Assembly: GCF_900115125.1 (NCBI RefSeq)
Contig: NZ_FOVJ01000001.1
Span: forward strand, 343,852-407,851
Origin: Nitrosospira briensis
GTDB taxonomy: Bacteria; Pseudomonadota; Gammaproteobacteria; Burkholderiales; Nitrosomonadaceae
Direction: 5' to 3'
DNA length: 64,000 bases
The position numbers and the translations under genes are program-made. The notes under the pieces were generated by a model. The model did not search any database. It saw only the letters and a program-made list of their open reading frames with translations, and was not told the DNA's origin. Below, piece by piece: positions 46,923 through 56,577 of this stretch (its first letter is position 1; every line of letters starts with the position of its first letter).

Positions 46923-47843
46923 ATGACCACTTCAACTTCAAGCAGCAGATCATTATGGAAAGGCGCTATAAGCTTTGGTTTGGTGCACATACCCGTGGCG
47001 CTTCATTCCGCGACTTCCGAGCAGGGATTGAATTTCGACTGGCTCGATAAGCGCAGCATGGATCCGGTCGGGTACAAGCGCATCAACAAGAAGACCGGGA
47101 AAGAAATCGACAAGGAAAACATCGTCAAGGGAATCGAATATGAAGATGGCCAATATGTTGTTCTGAGCCAGGAGGAAATCTCCGCTGCTTATCCCAAAAC
47201 CACGCAAACGATCGAAATTGAAATGTTTGTGCCCGCCACAGATATTCCATTCGTTTACCTTGAGCGGCCATACTATGTTGTCCCTATCAACAAGGGAGGC
47301 AAAGTCTATGCGCTTCTGCGCGAGGCTCTCCTCAAAACCCGGCGCGTTGGTATTGCCCGAGTAGTGATTCAGACCAAGCAGCACTTGGCGGTTCTCGTGC
47401 CGTCAGGACCGGCCCTTGTGCTGAATCTGTTGCGATGGGGCGATGAGATACGCAGTTGGGAGAAATTGAGCTTTCCGCCCGAGGGAACCGAGGAGGCCGG
47501 CATTACTGAAAAAGAGTTGAAAATGGCCGAGCAACTGGTGATGGACATGAGCGGAAAATGGAATCCGGAAGAATTCCGCGATTCGTTCAAGGAAGAAATC
47601 ATGAAACTGGTACTTGAAAAGGTCGAAACTGGCGATATACAAACCGTGGCTCAACCGGAAGAAGCCGAAACCGGTCGTAGCAGCGCGCAGATTCTCGACC
47701 TTACCGAATTGCTCCAGCGCAGCCTGAAGAAGAGCGGGGATAAGGAGGATAACGAGAAGTCCAGCGGCAGAAAGTCAGTAAAGGCTGGCGCAGACACGGA
47801 GTCGCCTCCTACGAGAGGGGCCCATAAGCGTCGGGCGGTGTGA
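46923..47843 (+). CDS. ku: Non-homologous end-joining protein Ku
   Basis: A 306-residue bacterial Ku. It starts with SLWKGAISFGLVHIPVALHS, the typical beta-barrel entry, and includes DPVGYKRINKKTGKEI. It binds double-strand DNA ends as a homodimer and recruits LigD. The C-terminal 60 residues are charged and low complexity (Lys, Ser and Arg), as in Ku forms with DNA-binding tails. ligD follows after 1 bp, so the two are translated from one message. Confidence 0.96.
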   Translation: MTTSTSSSRSLWKGAISFGLVHIPVALHSATSEQGLNFDWLDKRSMDPVGYKRINKKTGKEIDKENIVKGIEYEDGQYVVLSQEEISAAYPKTTQTIEIEMFVPATDIPFVYLERPYYVVPINKGGKVYALLREALLKTRRVGIARVVIQTKQHLAVLVPSGPALVLNLLRWGDEIRSWEKLSFPPEGTEEAGITEKELKMAEQLVMDMSGKWNPEEFRDSFKEEIMKLVLEKVETGDIQTVAQPEEAETGRSSAQILDLTELLQRSLKKSGDKEDNEKSSGRKSVKAGADTESPPTRGAHKRRAV

Positions 47844-47844
47844 T

Positions 47845-50394
47845 GTGGCAAAAGCCGATTTACTCAAGGCCTACCGGGCCAAGCGCAATTTTTCCATAAC
47901 ATCCGAACCCTCGGGCGCCGGTAGCAGCAAGAAGACAAACGAAAAGGCTTTGTCATTTGTTGTCCAGAAGCACTGGGCCACCCGTTTGCATTACGACTTC
48001 AGGCTAGAACTCGACGGAACCATGAAGAGCTGGGCCGTGCCGAAAGGACCGAGCTTCGATCCAAATGACAAGCGCATGGCGGTTCATGTTGAAGACCATC
48101 CCATTTCCTACAACAGTTTTGAAGGCGAGATCCCGGCCGGACAGTATGGCGCGGGCAAGGTAATCATCTGGGACAGGGGAACCTGGATTCCTCTCGAGGA
48201 CCCTCGCAAGGGTTATCGCGACGGCAAGCTGAAGTTTGAACTGCGCGGCCATAAGCTGAAAGGCGACTGGGCATTGGTCCGCATGAGAACCAGGGAAGAA
48301 GAAAAGCAGGAGGCGTGGTTACTTATCAAAGAAAAAGATGAGCATGTTCGTTCTTCAAGCGAATACAGCGTAGTGGATGAAATGCCGGAGAGCGTTGCAA
48401 CGCTTGAGCCGCCGGAGAGACAGAAATCCCCTGAATTGGGCAGCACCGGGCCGGCCACGGCGAGGCCGGCACCCAGGAAAAAGAAAACGGCTTTGCCGGA
48501 AAACGCAGTTGAAGCCGATCTTCCTCATGCGCTGCGGCCTCAGCTTGCTACCCTCGTAGATGGACCTCCCAATGATTCGGCGGGCTGGATTTACGAAATC
48601 AAATTCGACGGCTATCGAATGTTGACAAGGGTAGACAGTGGAGCAATCCGCCTTTTTACGCGCAATGGGCACGACTGGTCGCACAAACTGCCTCATCTCG
48701 TAGAGGCAGTCAAACAGATGAAGTTGAAGCCGGGATGGCTCGATGGCGAAATCGTGGTGTTGAATGAAAAAGGCATACCAGATTTTCAGGCTTTGCAAAA
48801 CGCCTTCGATAGCGACCGGACTCAAGACATAATCTATTACCTGTTTGACGTACTGTTCTATGATGGGTATGACTTCAGAAGCACCCCCCTTATCGAGCGC
48901 AGGCGTTTGCTGCAAGCAATTTTCGAGACACCGCAGCCGGAGCAGATACGCATCAGCGATATCTTTGACGTGCCGCCGGGTGACATTATTGAATCGGCAT
49001 GCCGCCTGGGACTGGAAGGCGTTATCGGCAAGCGCAAAACCTCGGTTTATGTTGCGCGCCGCTCTTCGGAGTGGATAAAGCTGAAATGCAAGCAACGCCA
49101 GGAATTCGTAATTGGCGGCTATACGGACCCCAAGGGCTCCCGGACAGGAATAGGTTCACTTCTGCTGGGCGTTTATGATGAGGATAAAAACCTTCAATAT
49201 GCTGGAAATGTAGGCGCCGGATTCAGCGATAAGACCCTTCGCGAGCTTAAAGCGAAGCTTGACAAGGTTGCTGCTGCCCGCTGTCCCTTCGTTAAAGAGA
49301 GTGGTATCGACAAGAAGGCTCATTGGGTGGAGCCGGTACTGGTGGCTGAAGTTTCTTTTGGTGAATGGACGCGGGACGATCACATCCGCCATTCGGTTTT
49401 TCACGGCTTGCGATCGGATAAGAAAGCGGAATCTATTATTCGGGAGAAACCGGTGCATATTTCTGCGGAAAAAGCGGCGAGAACGGTATCCATTTCATCG
49501 TCAGTGAAAGTAACAAATCCTGACCGCGTGATTGATGCGTCCACTGGATTCAAGAAAATCGACCTCATACGCTACTACTCGCTGATTGCACCGCTAATGC
49601 TGGAGCATCTTGAAGGAAGGCCAGTATCACTTGTGCGCGCACCGGATGGTATCTCAGGTCAACTGTTTTTCCAGAAGCATTGGGAAAAAGAGAATATGCC
49701 GGCGGTGAACCAGCTTGACCCGGTGCTCGACCCCGAGCATGAGCCACTGCTTGAAATTGCCACTGCTGAGGGCCTGGTGTCCGCCGCTCAAATGAATGTG
49801 ATCGAGTTTCACACATGGAATGCCACAAAAAACGCCATCGGCAAGCCCGACAGAATGACGTTCGATCTGGACCCTGGCGAAGGAGTGAACTGGCCTCTCA
49901 TCCAGCAGTCCGCCCAGCTTGTTTGCGTATTTCTCAAGGAACTGGGGTTGAAGTCTTTTCTGAAAACCAGTGGAGGCAAGGGCTTGCACGTTGTTGTGCC
50001 GATCAGGAGGCTGCGTGACTGGGATACTGTAAAAGGCTTCTCTCAGGCCATTGTTCAACACCTGGCTGAAACCATTCCTGAACGTTTCGTTGCGAAAAGC
50101 GGACCGCGTAATCGCGTCGGAAAAATTTTCATTGATTATCTCCGCAATGGCTTTGGTGCCACTACTGTATCGGCCTGGTCGGTGCGGGCCCGGCCCGGCC
50201 TGGGCGTTTCAGTGCCCCTGGCATGGGAAGAACTGGATTCGATTGGCAGCGCCGCGCGCTGGTCAGCCTTGAATATCCATGAGCGTCTGGATAAGGGCAA
50301 CGATCCCTGGTCGGATTATGAAGCGACGAAGCAATCGATAGTTCCAGCGATGAAAACGTTAGGATTCAAGCCTGACAATGCGCAGGGAAGATGA
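47845..50394 (+). CDS. ligD: Multifunctional DNA ligase D (phosphoesterase, ligase, polymerase)
   Basis: An 849-residue end-joining enzyme in the order phosphoesterase, ligase, polymerase. The 3'-phosphoesterase domain (about 35-185) has HYDFRLELDG and GEIPAGQYGAGKV. The ligase domain follows, with the nucleotidyl lysine in YEIKFDGYRML at residue 253, and LEGVIGKRKTS later. The primase/polymerase domain (about 560-840) has the catalytic Asp pair in FDLDPGEG and TSGGKGLHVVVP. All active-site motifs look intact. Starts with GTG. It repairs double-strand breaks together with Ku. Confidence 0.96.
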   Translation: MAKADLLKAYRAKRNFSITSEPSGAGSSKKTNEKALSFVVQKHWATRLHYDFRLELDGTMKSWAVPKGPSFDPNDKRMAVHVEDHPISYNSFEGEIPAGQYGAGKVIIWDRGTWIPLEDPRKGYRDGKLKFELRGHKLKGDWALVRMRTREEEKQEAWLLIKEKDEHVRSSSEYSVVDEMPESVATLEPPERQKSPELGSTGPATARPAPRKKKTALPENAVEADLPHALRPQLATLVDGPPNDSAGWIYEIKFDGYRMLTRVDSGAIRLFTRNGHDWSHKLPHLVEAVKQMKLKPGWLDGEIVVLNEKGIPDFQALQNAFDSDRTQDIIYYLFDVLFYDGYDFRSTPLIERRRLLQAIFETPQPEQIRISDIFDVPPGDIIESACRLGLEGVIGKRKTSVYVARRSSEWIKLKCKQRQEFVIGGYTDPKGSRTGIGSLLLGVYDEDKNLQYAGNVGAGFSDKTLRELKAKLDKVAAARCPFVKESGIDKKAHWVEPVLVAEVSFGEWTRDDHIRHSVFHGLRSDKKAESIIREKPVHISAEKAARTVSISSSVKVTNPDRVIDASTGFKKIDLIRYYSLIAPLMLEHLEGRPVSLVRAPDGISGQLFFQKHWEKENMPAVNQLDPVLDPEHEPLLEIATAEGLVSAAQMNVIEFHTWNATKNAIGKPDRMTFDLDPGEGVNWPLIQQSAQLVCVFLKELGLKSFLKTSGGKGLHVVVPIRRLRDWDTVKGFSQAIVQHLAETIPERFVAKSGPRNRVGKIFIDYLRNGFGATTVSAWSVRARPGLGVSVPLAWEELDSIGSAARWSALNIHERLDKGNDPWSDYEATKQSIVPAMKTLGFKPDNAQGR

Positions 50395-50611
50395 ATGGAG
50401 CCGGCCTTGTCGACTTGGTCTGGACTACGGTTTCACGCCGATAATGACGCTCGGACGAGCCTAAGTTGAACATTGACCCTAAATTGAACCTGGCGCTATT
50501 CCTGTTCCCCAACCCGAACTACGATGGGTAGATATGAGTAAAATATACGCGGTGTAAAATACGCGATAGGCAATCTCATCCATGAAAAGCGAGCGCGCTG
50601 GACACCTGGTG

Positions 50612-51460
50612 TTAGTTCAGTTTGTCGGCTTTAACAACTTCCTTTGGCAAAAGCAGTTCTCCCGGGTGTCGCGCGATCTGGGGAGGTACGGTCATCAAAT
50701 AGCAGTTATTGGCGCATTGCTCAAGTTTCCATATCTTTCCATCCATTCCCTCCGGTACGGGATATGAGAAGTACGTGTTCTCTGTCGTGTTCGTCAGTGC
50801 AATGGCTCCTTGCGGATCAATGAGGCGCGCGCCCGTATTTTTCCAGTATCCTCCTATTACTCCGGTGTTTTTGGGAACATAGAAGTAGGCAGCATAACTA
50901 TCCGCAAACGGCGAGGGTTTCGTCAGTTCCTGGCTAACGTGCGTCATGGAAAATTGAGGCTCCCAATCAATGGTGAATCCTGCCTTGTCCTTTACGTCAA
51001 CGCGGTACAGCTTCCCTGGCGTCAGGCTCACCTTATAGCTTCTGGCTACCTTGTCCGGAGGGAGAACAGCTTCCGCGACCGCCACGCCGGTAGCAGCATC
51101 GACGAAAGTCAGTTTGGTATTGGTCTTAACTGGATACTCTATGCCTGTCCTGCATGTGAACGTGAAATCCGATTGCCCCTGTTTCATGAGCAGATACCAC
51201 TGATGATCGCCGGAAAGATTAATGCCGTCTGTCCTCGGGCGAGAGTCGGTATCAAAAGCCGCTGGCTTGATCAGATCAAGCGAGAATTTTACGGGCGTAA
51301 ATATCGATTCCGGATTGCTCGCAGTATAGGCTTGACCTTGGGTTGATTCCGCGCTGGCCACCGGCACTACGGACATTCCGTTCGTAAAGGATATATCAGT
51401 AAAAGACATTTGAGCAAACAAGGACATTCCGGCAATCGAAGCTGCAAAATCGGCTTTCAT
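50612..51460 (-). CDS. Probable exported protein, unknown function
   Basis: A 282-residue protein. AAGGAGGAGAACAA directly precedes the ATG, so the start is well supported. The N-terminus has a weak signal-like stretch (AASIAGMSLFAQMSF) but not a textbook signal peptide. The rest is beta-rich and has a few cysteines (CRTGIEYP, CANNCYLM). I recognise no family. It is a lone minus-strand gene converging on ligD with a 217-bp gap. Confidence 0.65.
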   Translation of the reverse strand: MKADFAASIAGMSLFAQMSFTDISFTNGMSVVPVASAESTQGQAYTASNPESIFTPVKFSLDLIKPAAFDTDSRPRTDGINLSGDHQWYLLMKQGQSDFTFTCRTGIEYPVKTNTKLTFVDAATGVAVAEAVLPPDKVARSYKVSLTPGKLYRVDVKDKAGFTIDWEPQFSMTHVSQELTKPSPFADSYAAYFYVPKNTGVIGGYWKNTGARLIDPQGAIALTNTTENTYFSYPVPEGMDGKIWKLEQCANNCYLMTVPPQIARHPGELLLPKEVVKADKLN

Positions 51461-51697
51461 TTGTTCTCCTCCTTGTGACTGACGTTGGAATTATCGGCGA
51501 TTAAATAACGAATAAATGGCCAAACAGCGGCCATTGGACCAGTTCGTCTGCTACGCGTTATTGTCCGGATGCTATGGGGAGGAAAGGACGTCTTTTTATT
51601 TCACAGACGTGCTGAAACTCATCGGCTATTGAGGTGCTTCTCCGACGAATGTCACGAATGGGAAGCCCGGCTGAACGATGCGGGCCTTAACCATATA

Positions 51698-52555
51698 TCA
51701 GCCATTTACAATGGTGCCACCATTCGGATGAAGCACTTGCCCCGCGATATACGAGGAGTCCCGAGACGCAAGAAAAACATAGCAGGGCGCAACCTCGTCA
51801 GGTTGCCCCGGCCGTTTCATCGGGACGTCTTTTCCGAAACTCCCCACCTTCTCCGGCGAAAAAGTGGAGGGTATCAAAGGCGTCCATATCGGCCCCGGCG
51901 CAACAGCGTTAACGCGTATTCCCTGCTCGATCAACTGTAGCGACAAGGATCGCGTAAAGGACACGATCGCACCTTTGGTGGCGGAATAATCGAGCAGATG
52001 CGGGCTTCCCTTATAGGCGGTTACAGAGGTCGTGTTGATTATGCACGCTCCTTTTTTCAGATGGGGAAGCGCAGCCTTCACCATATGGAACATCGAAAAT
52101 ATATTTGTGCGGAAGGTTCTTTCAAGCTGCGCATTATCGATATCAAGAATGTTTTCCCGAACGTGCTGTTCCGCAGCGTTGTTCACCACGATATCGATTC
52201 GGCCAAAAGCAGAAACCGCCTTTGCTGCGACTTCTGCACAGAATTTTTCATCTCCTACGTCTCCAGCAATCAGAAGGCACTTTCTTCCACATTGTTCGAC
52301 TTCACTTTTAGTAGCATCTGCATCACCATGCTCGTTGAGATAAGCGATGACGATGTCCGCTCCCTCTTTGGCGAAAGCAACCGCCACGGCCCGGCCGATA
52401 CCGCTATCGCCGCCCGTGATAATCGCTACCCTGGATTTTAGTTTCCCACTGCCTTTATATTCTTCTGCAGTCGAGTCAGGCTTGGGCTCCATCTCCGTTT
52501 CCAACCCGGGTTGCCGCGTTTGATGCTGTTCAGGAATTTCTGTGGTTTCCATCAC
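51698..52555 (-). CDS. SDR family oxidoreductase (YghA-like)
   Basis: A 285-residue short-chain dehydrogenase. The NAD(P)-binding loop GGDSGIGRAVA is near residue 48, NNAAEQ near 127 and the catalytic YSATKGA near 200. A polar N-terminal extension of about 40 residues (rich in Glu, Pro and Gln) precedes the fold, as in YghA and the stress-induced SDRs of many bacteria. The substrate is unknown. It lies between an exported unknown and the AsmA-like gene, all on the minus strand. Confidence 0.88.
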   Translation of the reverse strand: MMETTEIPEQHQTRQPGLETEMEPKPDSTAEEYKGSGKLKSRVAIITGGDSGIGRAVAVAFAKEGADIVIAYLNEHGDADATKSEVEQCGRKCLLIAGDVGDEKFCAEVAAKAVSAFGRIDIVVNNAAEQHVRENILDIDNAQLERTFRTNIFSMFHMVKAALPHLKKGACIINTTSVTAYKGSPHLLDYSATKGAIVSFTRSLSLQLIEQGIRVNAVAPGPIWTPLIPSTFSPEKVGSFGKDVPMKRPGQPDEVAPCYVFLASRDSSYIAGQVLHPNGGTIVNG

Positions 52556-52841
52556 GAATGCCTCTGGTTGATGTTAAACATGCCGCTAATGCGCCTTTGA
52601 TTGTGGAATTATCAGGAAGACGCACTGTAAGGAACGTACTCTGGCTTGCGAAGATCAATGCTGACGGGTGCTGAAGCGCTCCTGCCGCCTGATCGGGACC
52701 GCCTGTTTGAAATCAGAATATGTTGCTAACATATAATGATTGTAGCGGCTCGATCCGTGCGTTTACACACATAAGAGAGAAACTGGGCGGGGCAAGCCGC
52801 CCTCAAGGGGTCGGGCAGATCAGCCCGGCCGATCAAAATAC

Positions 52842-54818
52842 TTAATGTTTCTTGGGTCCATCTTTCTTTTTTGATCCCTGCGAATGCTGCGGCAGAGGCT
52901 GCTTCGTTGAGGCAATGAGCGCCTTGCAATCGTTATCCTCCCCGGGGCCAGTCTCAATCAGGGGTATCAGCGCAGCGACCGGCGTGGCGAAAATGCCCAG
53001 CACGACCGCAGCGCCGACGCGTATAGCCAGCATTTTGTCCGGATATACCGTTGGCTCCTTGAAAGTGCCGCCAATATGGACGGGTGTACGAAGGCTCACG
53101 ATACTGAAGTCTTTGGGCTGCGGGGAAACTTTCATCTCGATGGTTTCATCAACCAGACTTATCTGACCTTCGCCGATAATGTTTGTATCTGCTGTATCGA
53201 TGATGAAGGTTTCGGTGGTCATTATGCCTTTCTTGATGCCGAAATCGACGACCCCACAACGGACCTTGACGTTTTTGTCCCCGGTCACCAGGAACTTCAT
53301 GATTTCGCCTCCGTCAAGTCCTACGACCTCTAGCATCAGATTACTGATTTGACCGCCAGACATGATCAATCCCAAGCGGCCGTCAGCGGAACCCAGAAGC
53401 GATCCCACCGATTTTCCATGACTCTTTATCTTTGCTGTGCCACCGATTACACCGGTACTGCCGTGGGTGAGCTCGACCTTGGGGAAAAGCTTCGGCAATT
53501 GCATCCTCTTGAAATCGACCTTGGCTTCCCCGGAAGGGGTTTCCTCGCGCGCATTTATCGTGACGTTGGCAATGATATTACCGCCTGCCACCGAGAAATT
53601 AGCTGGATCAATGGCCAGCAAGCCATTGTCTATTTTTAAGTGAGTGACCAGGTGTTCGACGGGCAGATCCTTGTTGCGTATCGACTCGCCCGTAAACTTG
53701 ATATCCGCGTCCATCGCCTGCAACCGGTCCACTTTGAACTCCTGATCGGGTAGGATGCGATCTTTCTGCGCCTCGATCGACGCCTTCTTTTTCTCCTTCT
53801 CCGCAGGCGTATCCTGCGGTTGCGGCGCCTTTCTGGCGCCGATAAAACCCTGCAAGTCATTCAGGTCGAGAACCTTGGAGACCACGTCCCCACGCAAGAT
53901 CGGGCGTTCGCCTCCCGTATCAAAAAGCAGATCGCCGCCGAGATCGCTTTTGCCCACCTGCCCCGAAAATCCTTTCATCGACCATTCGGTCTTCTGGTGC
54001 TCAACCCTTCCTGATATCTGATATGGCGGTGAGGGGAAAAATACGATTCCCGTTATCGGGTAGAGCGCAGACAAATCTTCACCCTGCACGTTCAGCTTCA
54101 AGTCCATTTTGGCTAATTTTTCCAGGCCGGTAATGGTGCCATCAACCTCGGCATGGGTTGTTCCTACGTCGGCGCTCGCCTTGATGGGATAGGGAAGTGT
54201 CTTGTCCGCGAGAGACATTATTTTGCCACCCTGGGCTTGGGCTTTGAACTTCAGGCCCGTAAACTTGCCTTCTGCCTTTACATCAAGCGGCATTTCCCGT
54301 GCATCGGCCGCGGGATCCGTAAATATGCGCGCTATAACATCAGTTTCGGTCTTGGGGTCGCGATAGGTGAGCTGCCCCTCCTCCAGGGTGAGCTTGCCGA
54401 TTTCTGGCAATTCCGCTTCCTTTTCCTCCTCTTTTTTCAAATCCCAGTTACGCTTCCCGTCGGCACTTTTTTCGAGGATGATCTTCGACCGGGCTACGGA
54501 TACTTCAGGCAATACCACGTCTCCCAGGAGCAGATCCCAAAGGCTGATCCTGAACGCGACCTTATCGACATCGAGCATGGGCTGTTCGGTTCCCCATTCG
54601 GCGTTGGCGAGCGAGATTCCTTCCGCGCTGATCAATGGGTTGAGCGATAACCTGACATCCAGGTCTCGAATCACGAATTCGCGCCCGGTCTTTTCGGTGA
54701 CCTGGCGTTCCACGTATGGCTTTATCATATTCCAGTCGAACCAGACAATGAATATCGTGACAAGCAGCACAAATACGATGCTTGAGATAGACAAGATTCT
54801 TTTTGTGCGACGTCTCAT
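52842..54818 (-). CDS. AsmA family protein (envelope biogenesis)
   Basis: A 658-residue protein with one N-terminal transmembrane helix (ILSISSIVFVLLVTIFIVWF) and a long periplasmic beta-rich part typical of AsmA/TamB-like bridge proteins. GREFVIRDLDVRLSLNPLIS near the N-terminus and GGTFKEPTVYPDKM near the C-terminus are family marks. Such proteins are linked to lipid transport between membranes and to outer membrane assembly. A charged stretch (KEEEKEAELPE) and a Lys-rich tail (GSKKKDGPKKH) are present. Confidence 0.85.
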   Translation of the reverse strand: MRRRTKRILSISSIVFVLLVTIFIVWFDWNMIKPYVERQVTEKTGREFVIRDLDVRLSLNPLISAEGISLANAEWGTEQPMLDVDKVAFRISLWDLLLGDVVLPEVSVARSKIILEKSADGKRNWDLKKEEEKEAELPEIGKLTLEEGQLTYRDPKTETDVIARIFTDPAADAREMPLDVKAEGKFTGLKFKAQAQGGKIMSLADKTLPYPIKASADVGTTHAEVDGTITGLEKLAKMDLKLNVQGEDLSALYPITGIVFFPSPPYQISGRVEHQKTEWSMKGFSGQVGKSDLGGDLLFDTGGERPILRGDVVSKVLDLNDLQGFIGARKAPQPQDTPAEKEKKKASIEAQKDRILPDQEFKVDRLQAMDADIKFTGESIRNKDLPVEHLVTHLKIDNGLLAIDPANFSVAGGNIIANVTINAREETPSGEAKVDFKRMQLPKLFPKVELTHGSTGVIGGTAKIKSHGKSVGSLLGSADGRLGLIMSGGQISNLMLEVVGLDGGEIMKFLVTGDKNVKVRCGVVDFGIKKGIMTTETFIIDTADTNIIGEGQISLVDETIEMKVSPQPKDFSIVSLRTPVHIGGTFKEPTVYPDKMLAIRVGAAVVLGIFATPVAALIPLIETGPGEDNDCKALIASTKQPLPQHSQGSKKKDGPKKH

Positions 54819-55227
54819 GGGTGAAAGGATTTCCAGTTCGAAACTTGAAATGAAAAATTACTTCGAATGAGTTTTGGAGCTAAATTTGGTAGTTGGACGG
54901 GTGAAGTGTTCAATCCGCCCCGTAGCGAACTCACCAAAAAGGAAGGCCAAGGGATACAAAAAGTCTTGGTGGATCACACGCTAAGTTGAAAAACAAGCGG
55001 TCAACTGCCGGATTTACGTTGAATAATACTTTCGCTGATGGAGCTGTTCAGTACGTCATCGCACATTGGAACGTGAATAAGGTGCGACTGGAACAGCAGG
55101 GAAGGGGAGTGCTTCAGGGGATGAAGGTCGATTGCCGAGGTGAAACTTGAAATGAATGGTCAAATCCAGTCCGGCGGCCGCGTCGAGTTAAACCGGATAA
55201 ACGTCGCATGAAGGCGCGGCTCGTATC
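54819..55227. other. Gene-free stretch, 409 bp
   Basis: No recognisable gene. The 15-mer GAAACTTGAAATGAA occurs twice, at 54840 and 55142, and short open frames of 40-55 codons lie between, none with a family I know. Possibly decayed sequence next to the broken Crp/Fnr gene. Confidence 0.4.
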
Positions 55228-55953
55228 CTAGTACTTCCGCACGTCGCGAAACAAACGGTCAAATTCCTTCTTGACAACATCATAACACTCGCAAACGTGC
55301 GCTTTCAGTCCGATCTGGTCTAGTACTGTAATGTGGCCGCGGCGGTAGCGAATGATTCCAGCTTGTTGCAATTTTCCGGCAGCCTCCGTTATGCCTTCGC
55401 GGCGCACGCCAAGCATGCTGGCAATCAACTCCTGTGTCATCACCAGTTCCTCCGAATTCAACCGGTCGAGTGTAAGCAACAGCCACCGGCACAGTTGCTG
55501 TTCGATCGTATGATGTCTGTTGCATACCGCGGTCTGGGAAATCTGCGTAATAAGCGCCTGGGTGTAACGCAACAACAGGCGCTATACTGGCCCGCCCTGA
55601 TTAAACTCTTGCAGCAGAAGCGCGGCCTTCATTCGATAACCGTAGCCTGCGGTTTGCACTGTCGCCCAACTCGGCGTGCTTTCGCCTCCCATGAACAATG
55701 AAATTCCGAGCATGCCTTCATTGCCTACGCCCGCAATTTCGGATGAGGCGCCGTTTTCGAGGATGTAATGGAGGGAAATAATGGTGGAAGTTGGAAAATA
55801 GACATAGGGAAGGCGTCCGCCAGACTCGCAAAGAACGTCACCGAGAGGCATATGCATCAGTTCCAGGTGCGGTTTTAAACGTTCAAGTTCAATCGCCGGC
55901 AGCGCGGCGAGGAGATGGTTCTGATCGGGCTGATGTGGGGGAGAACTTAGCAT
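55228..55953 (-). pseudogene. Crp/Fnr family regulator gene interrupted by one in-frame amber codon
   Basis: Reading leftward from ATG 55953, the cyclic-nucleotide-binding-like domain runs to NQGGPV and then meets TAG at 55584-55582. The same frame continues at once with RLLLRYTQALITQISQTAV, the linker of this family, and then the helix-turn-helix (TQELIASMLGVRREGITEAA). No shift is needed, so a single CAG-to-TAG change explains the break. The two halves total 241 codons including the TAG, the normal length. The DNA-binding half could be made alone from the TTG at 55575. Either a pseudogene or a readthrough product. Confidence 0.88.
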
Positions 55954-56577
55954 CCGTTACAGAGGTCTGTAAAAAGTAAGCGCAGCCAGGCGCAATGAAA
56001 TGAAACCTGAAGATCCAAGTGACTCTTGTTTCCTTCCACCCCCGCGTTTCCATCCAAACTTATGATAGCATTTATCTTGAGAGGCAATTCTGTCAAGTGG
56101 AGCTTTTTGCCGAGTATTCCATTTTACGTGCGGGCATTTGGTGCGCTAGCGTACATACCACTGATGAGCCGGGTTTTAACATGCAATAATGGTATATTTG
56201 CCGGACAAAATCACAATCGCACGCTAAGTGCTCGCGCGCCAGCATAACTCAAGAATCGCCCACGCCGACATCTCATAAAGTAGGCCATGCGAAGATACAT
56301 TGGCATGAAATCTGGGGACGTTTCATGCACATCAGATAACAGGTGCCAGAAGGCGCTATTACGGTAAGTCGCTCGTAGCGCGGAAGCGTGTGCTTGAGAA
56401 GGAGCTTCGATATCCGCAGACCTTCTTCCTTTTTCTGTTAAACCATTTATCTTTCTGCATTATGCTGAAAGCTGTGCAGGAGGAGGGGTTTACGATTATC
56501 GCGAAATCGAGATGAGACTACTACATGTGAAGCCTCATGCCCATCAAAGAAGACCAGTATTTTGATTGCACTGCCTG
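55954..56577. other. Gene-free stretch upstream of the glucan synthase
   Basis: No coding frame that I can support in 624 bp. Several short open frames exist without recognisable domains. It presumably holds the promoter of the glucan synthase gene, but no clear element was found. Confidence 0.45.

Noticed and set aside
54840-55156. 15-bp direct repeat GAAACTTGAAATGAA flanking about 290 bp, considered as a target-site duplication
   Set aside because: The intervening DNA shows no transposase, no inverted ends and nothing mobile; the repeat may be chance in AT-rich sequence.
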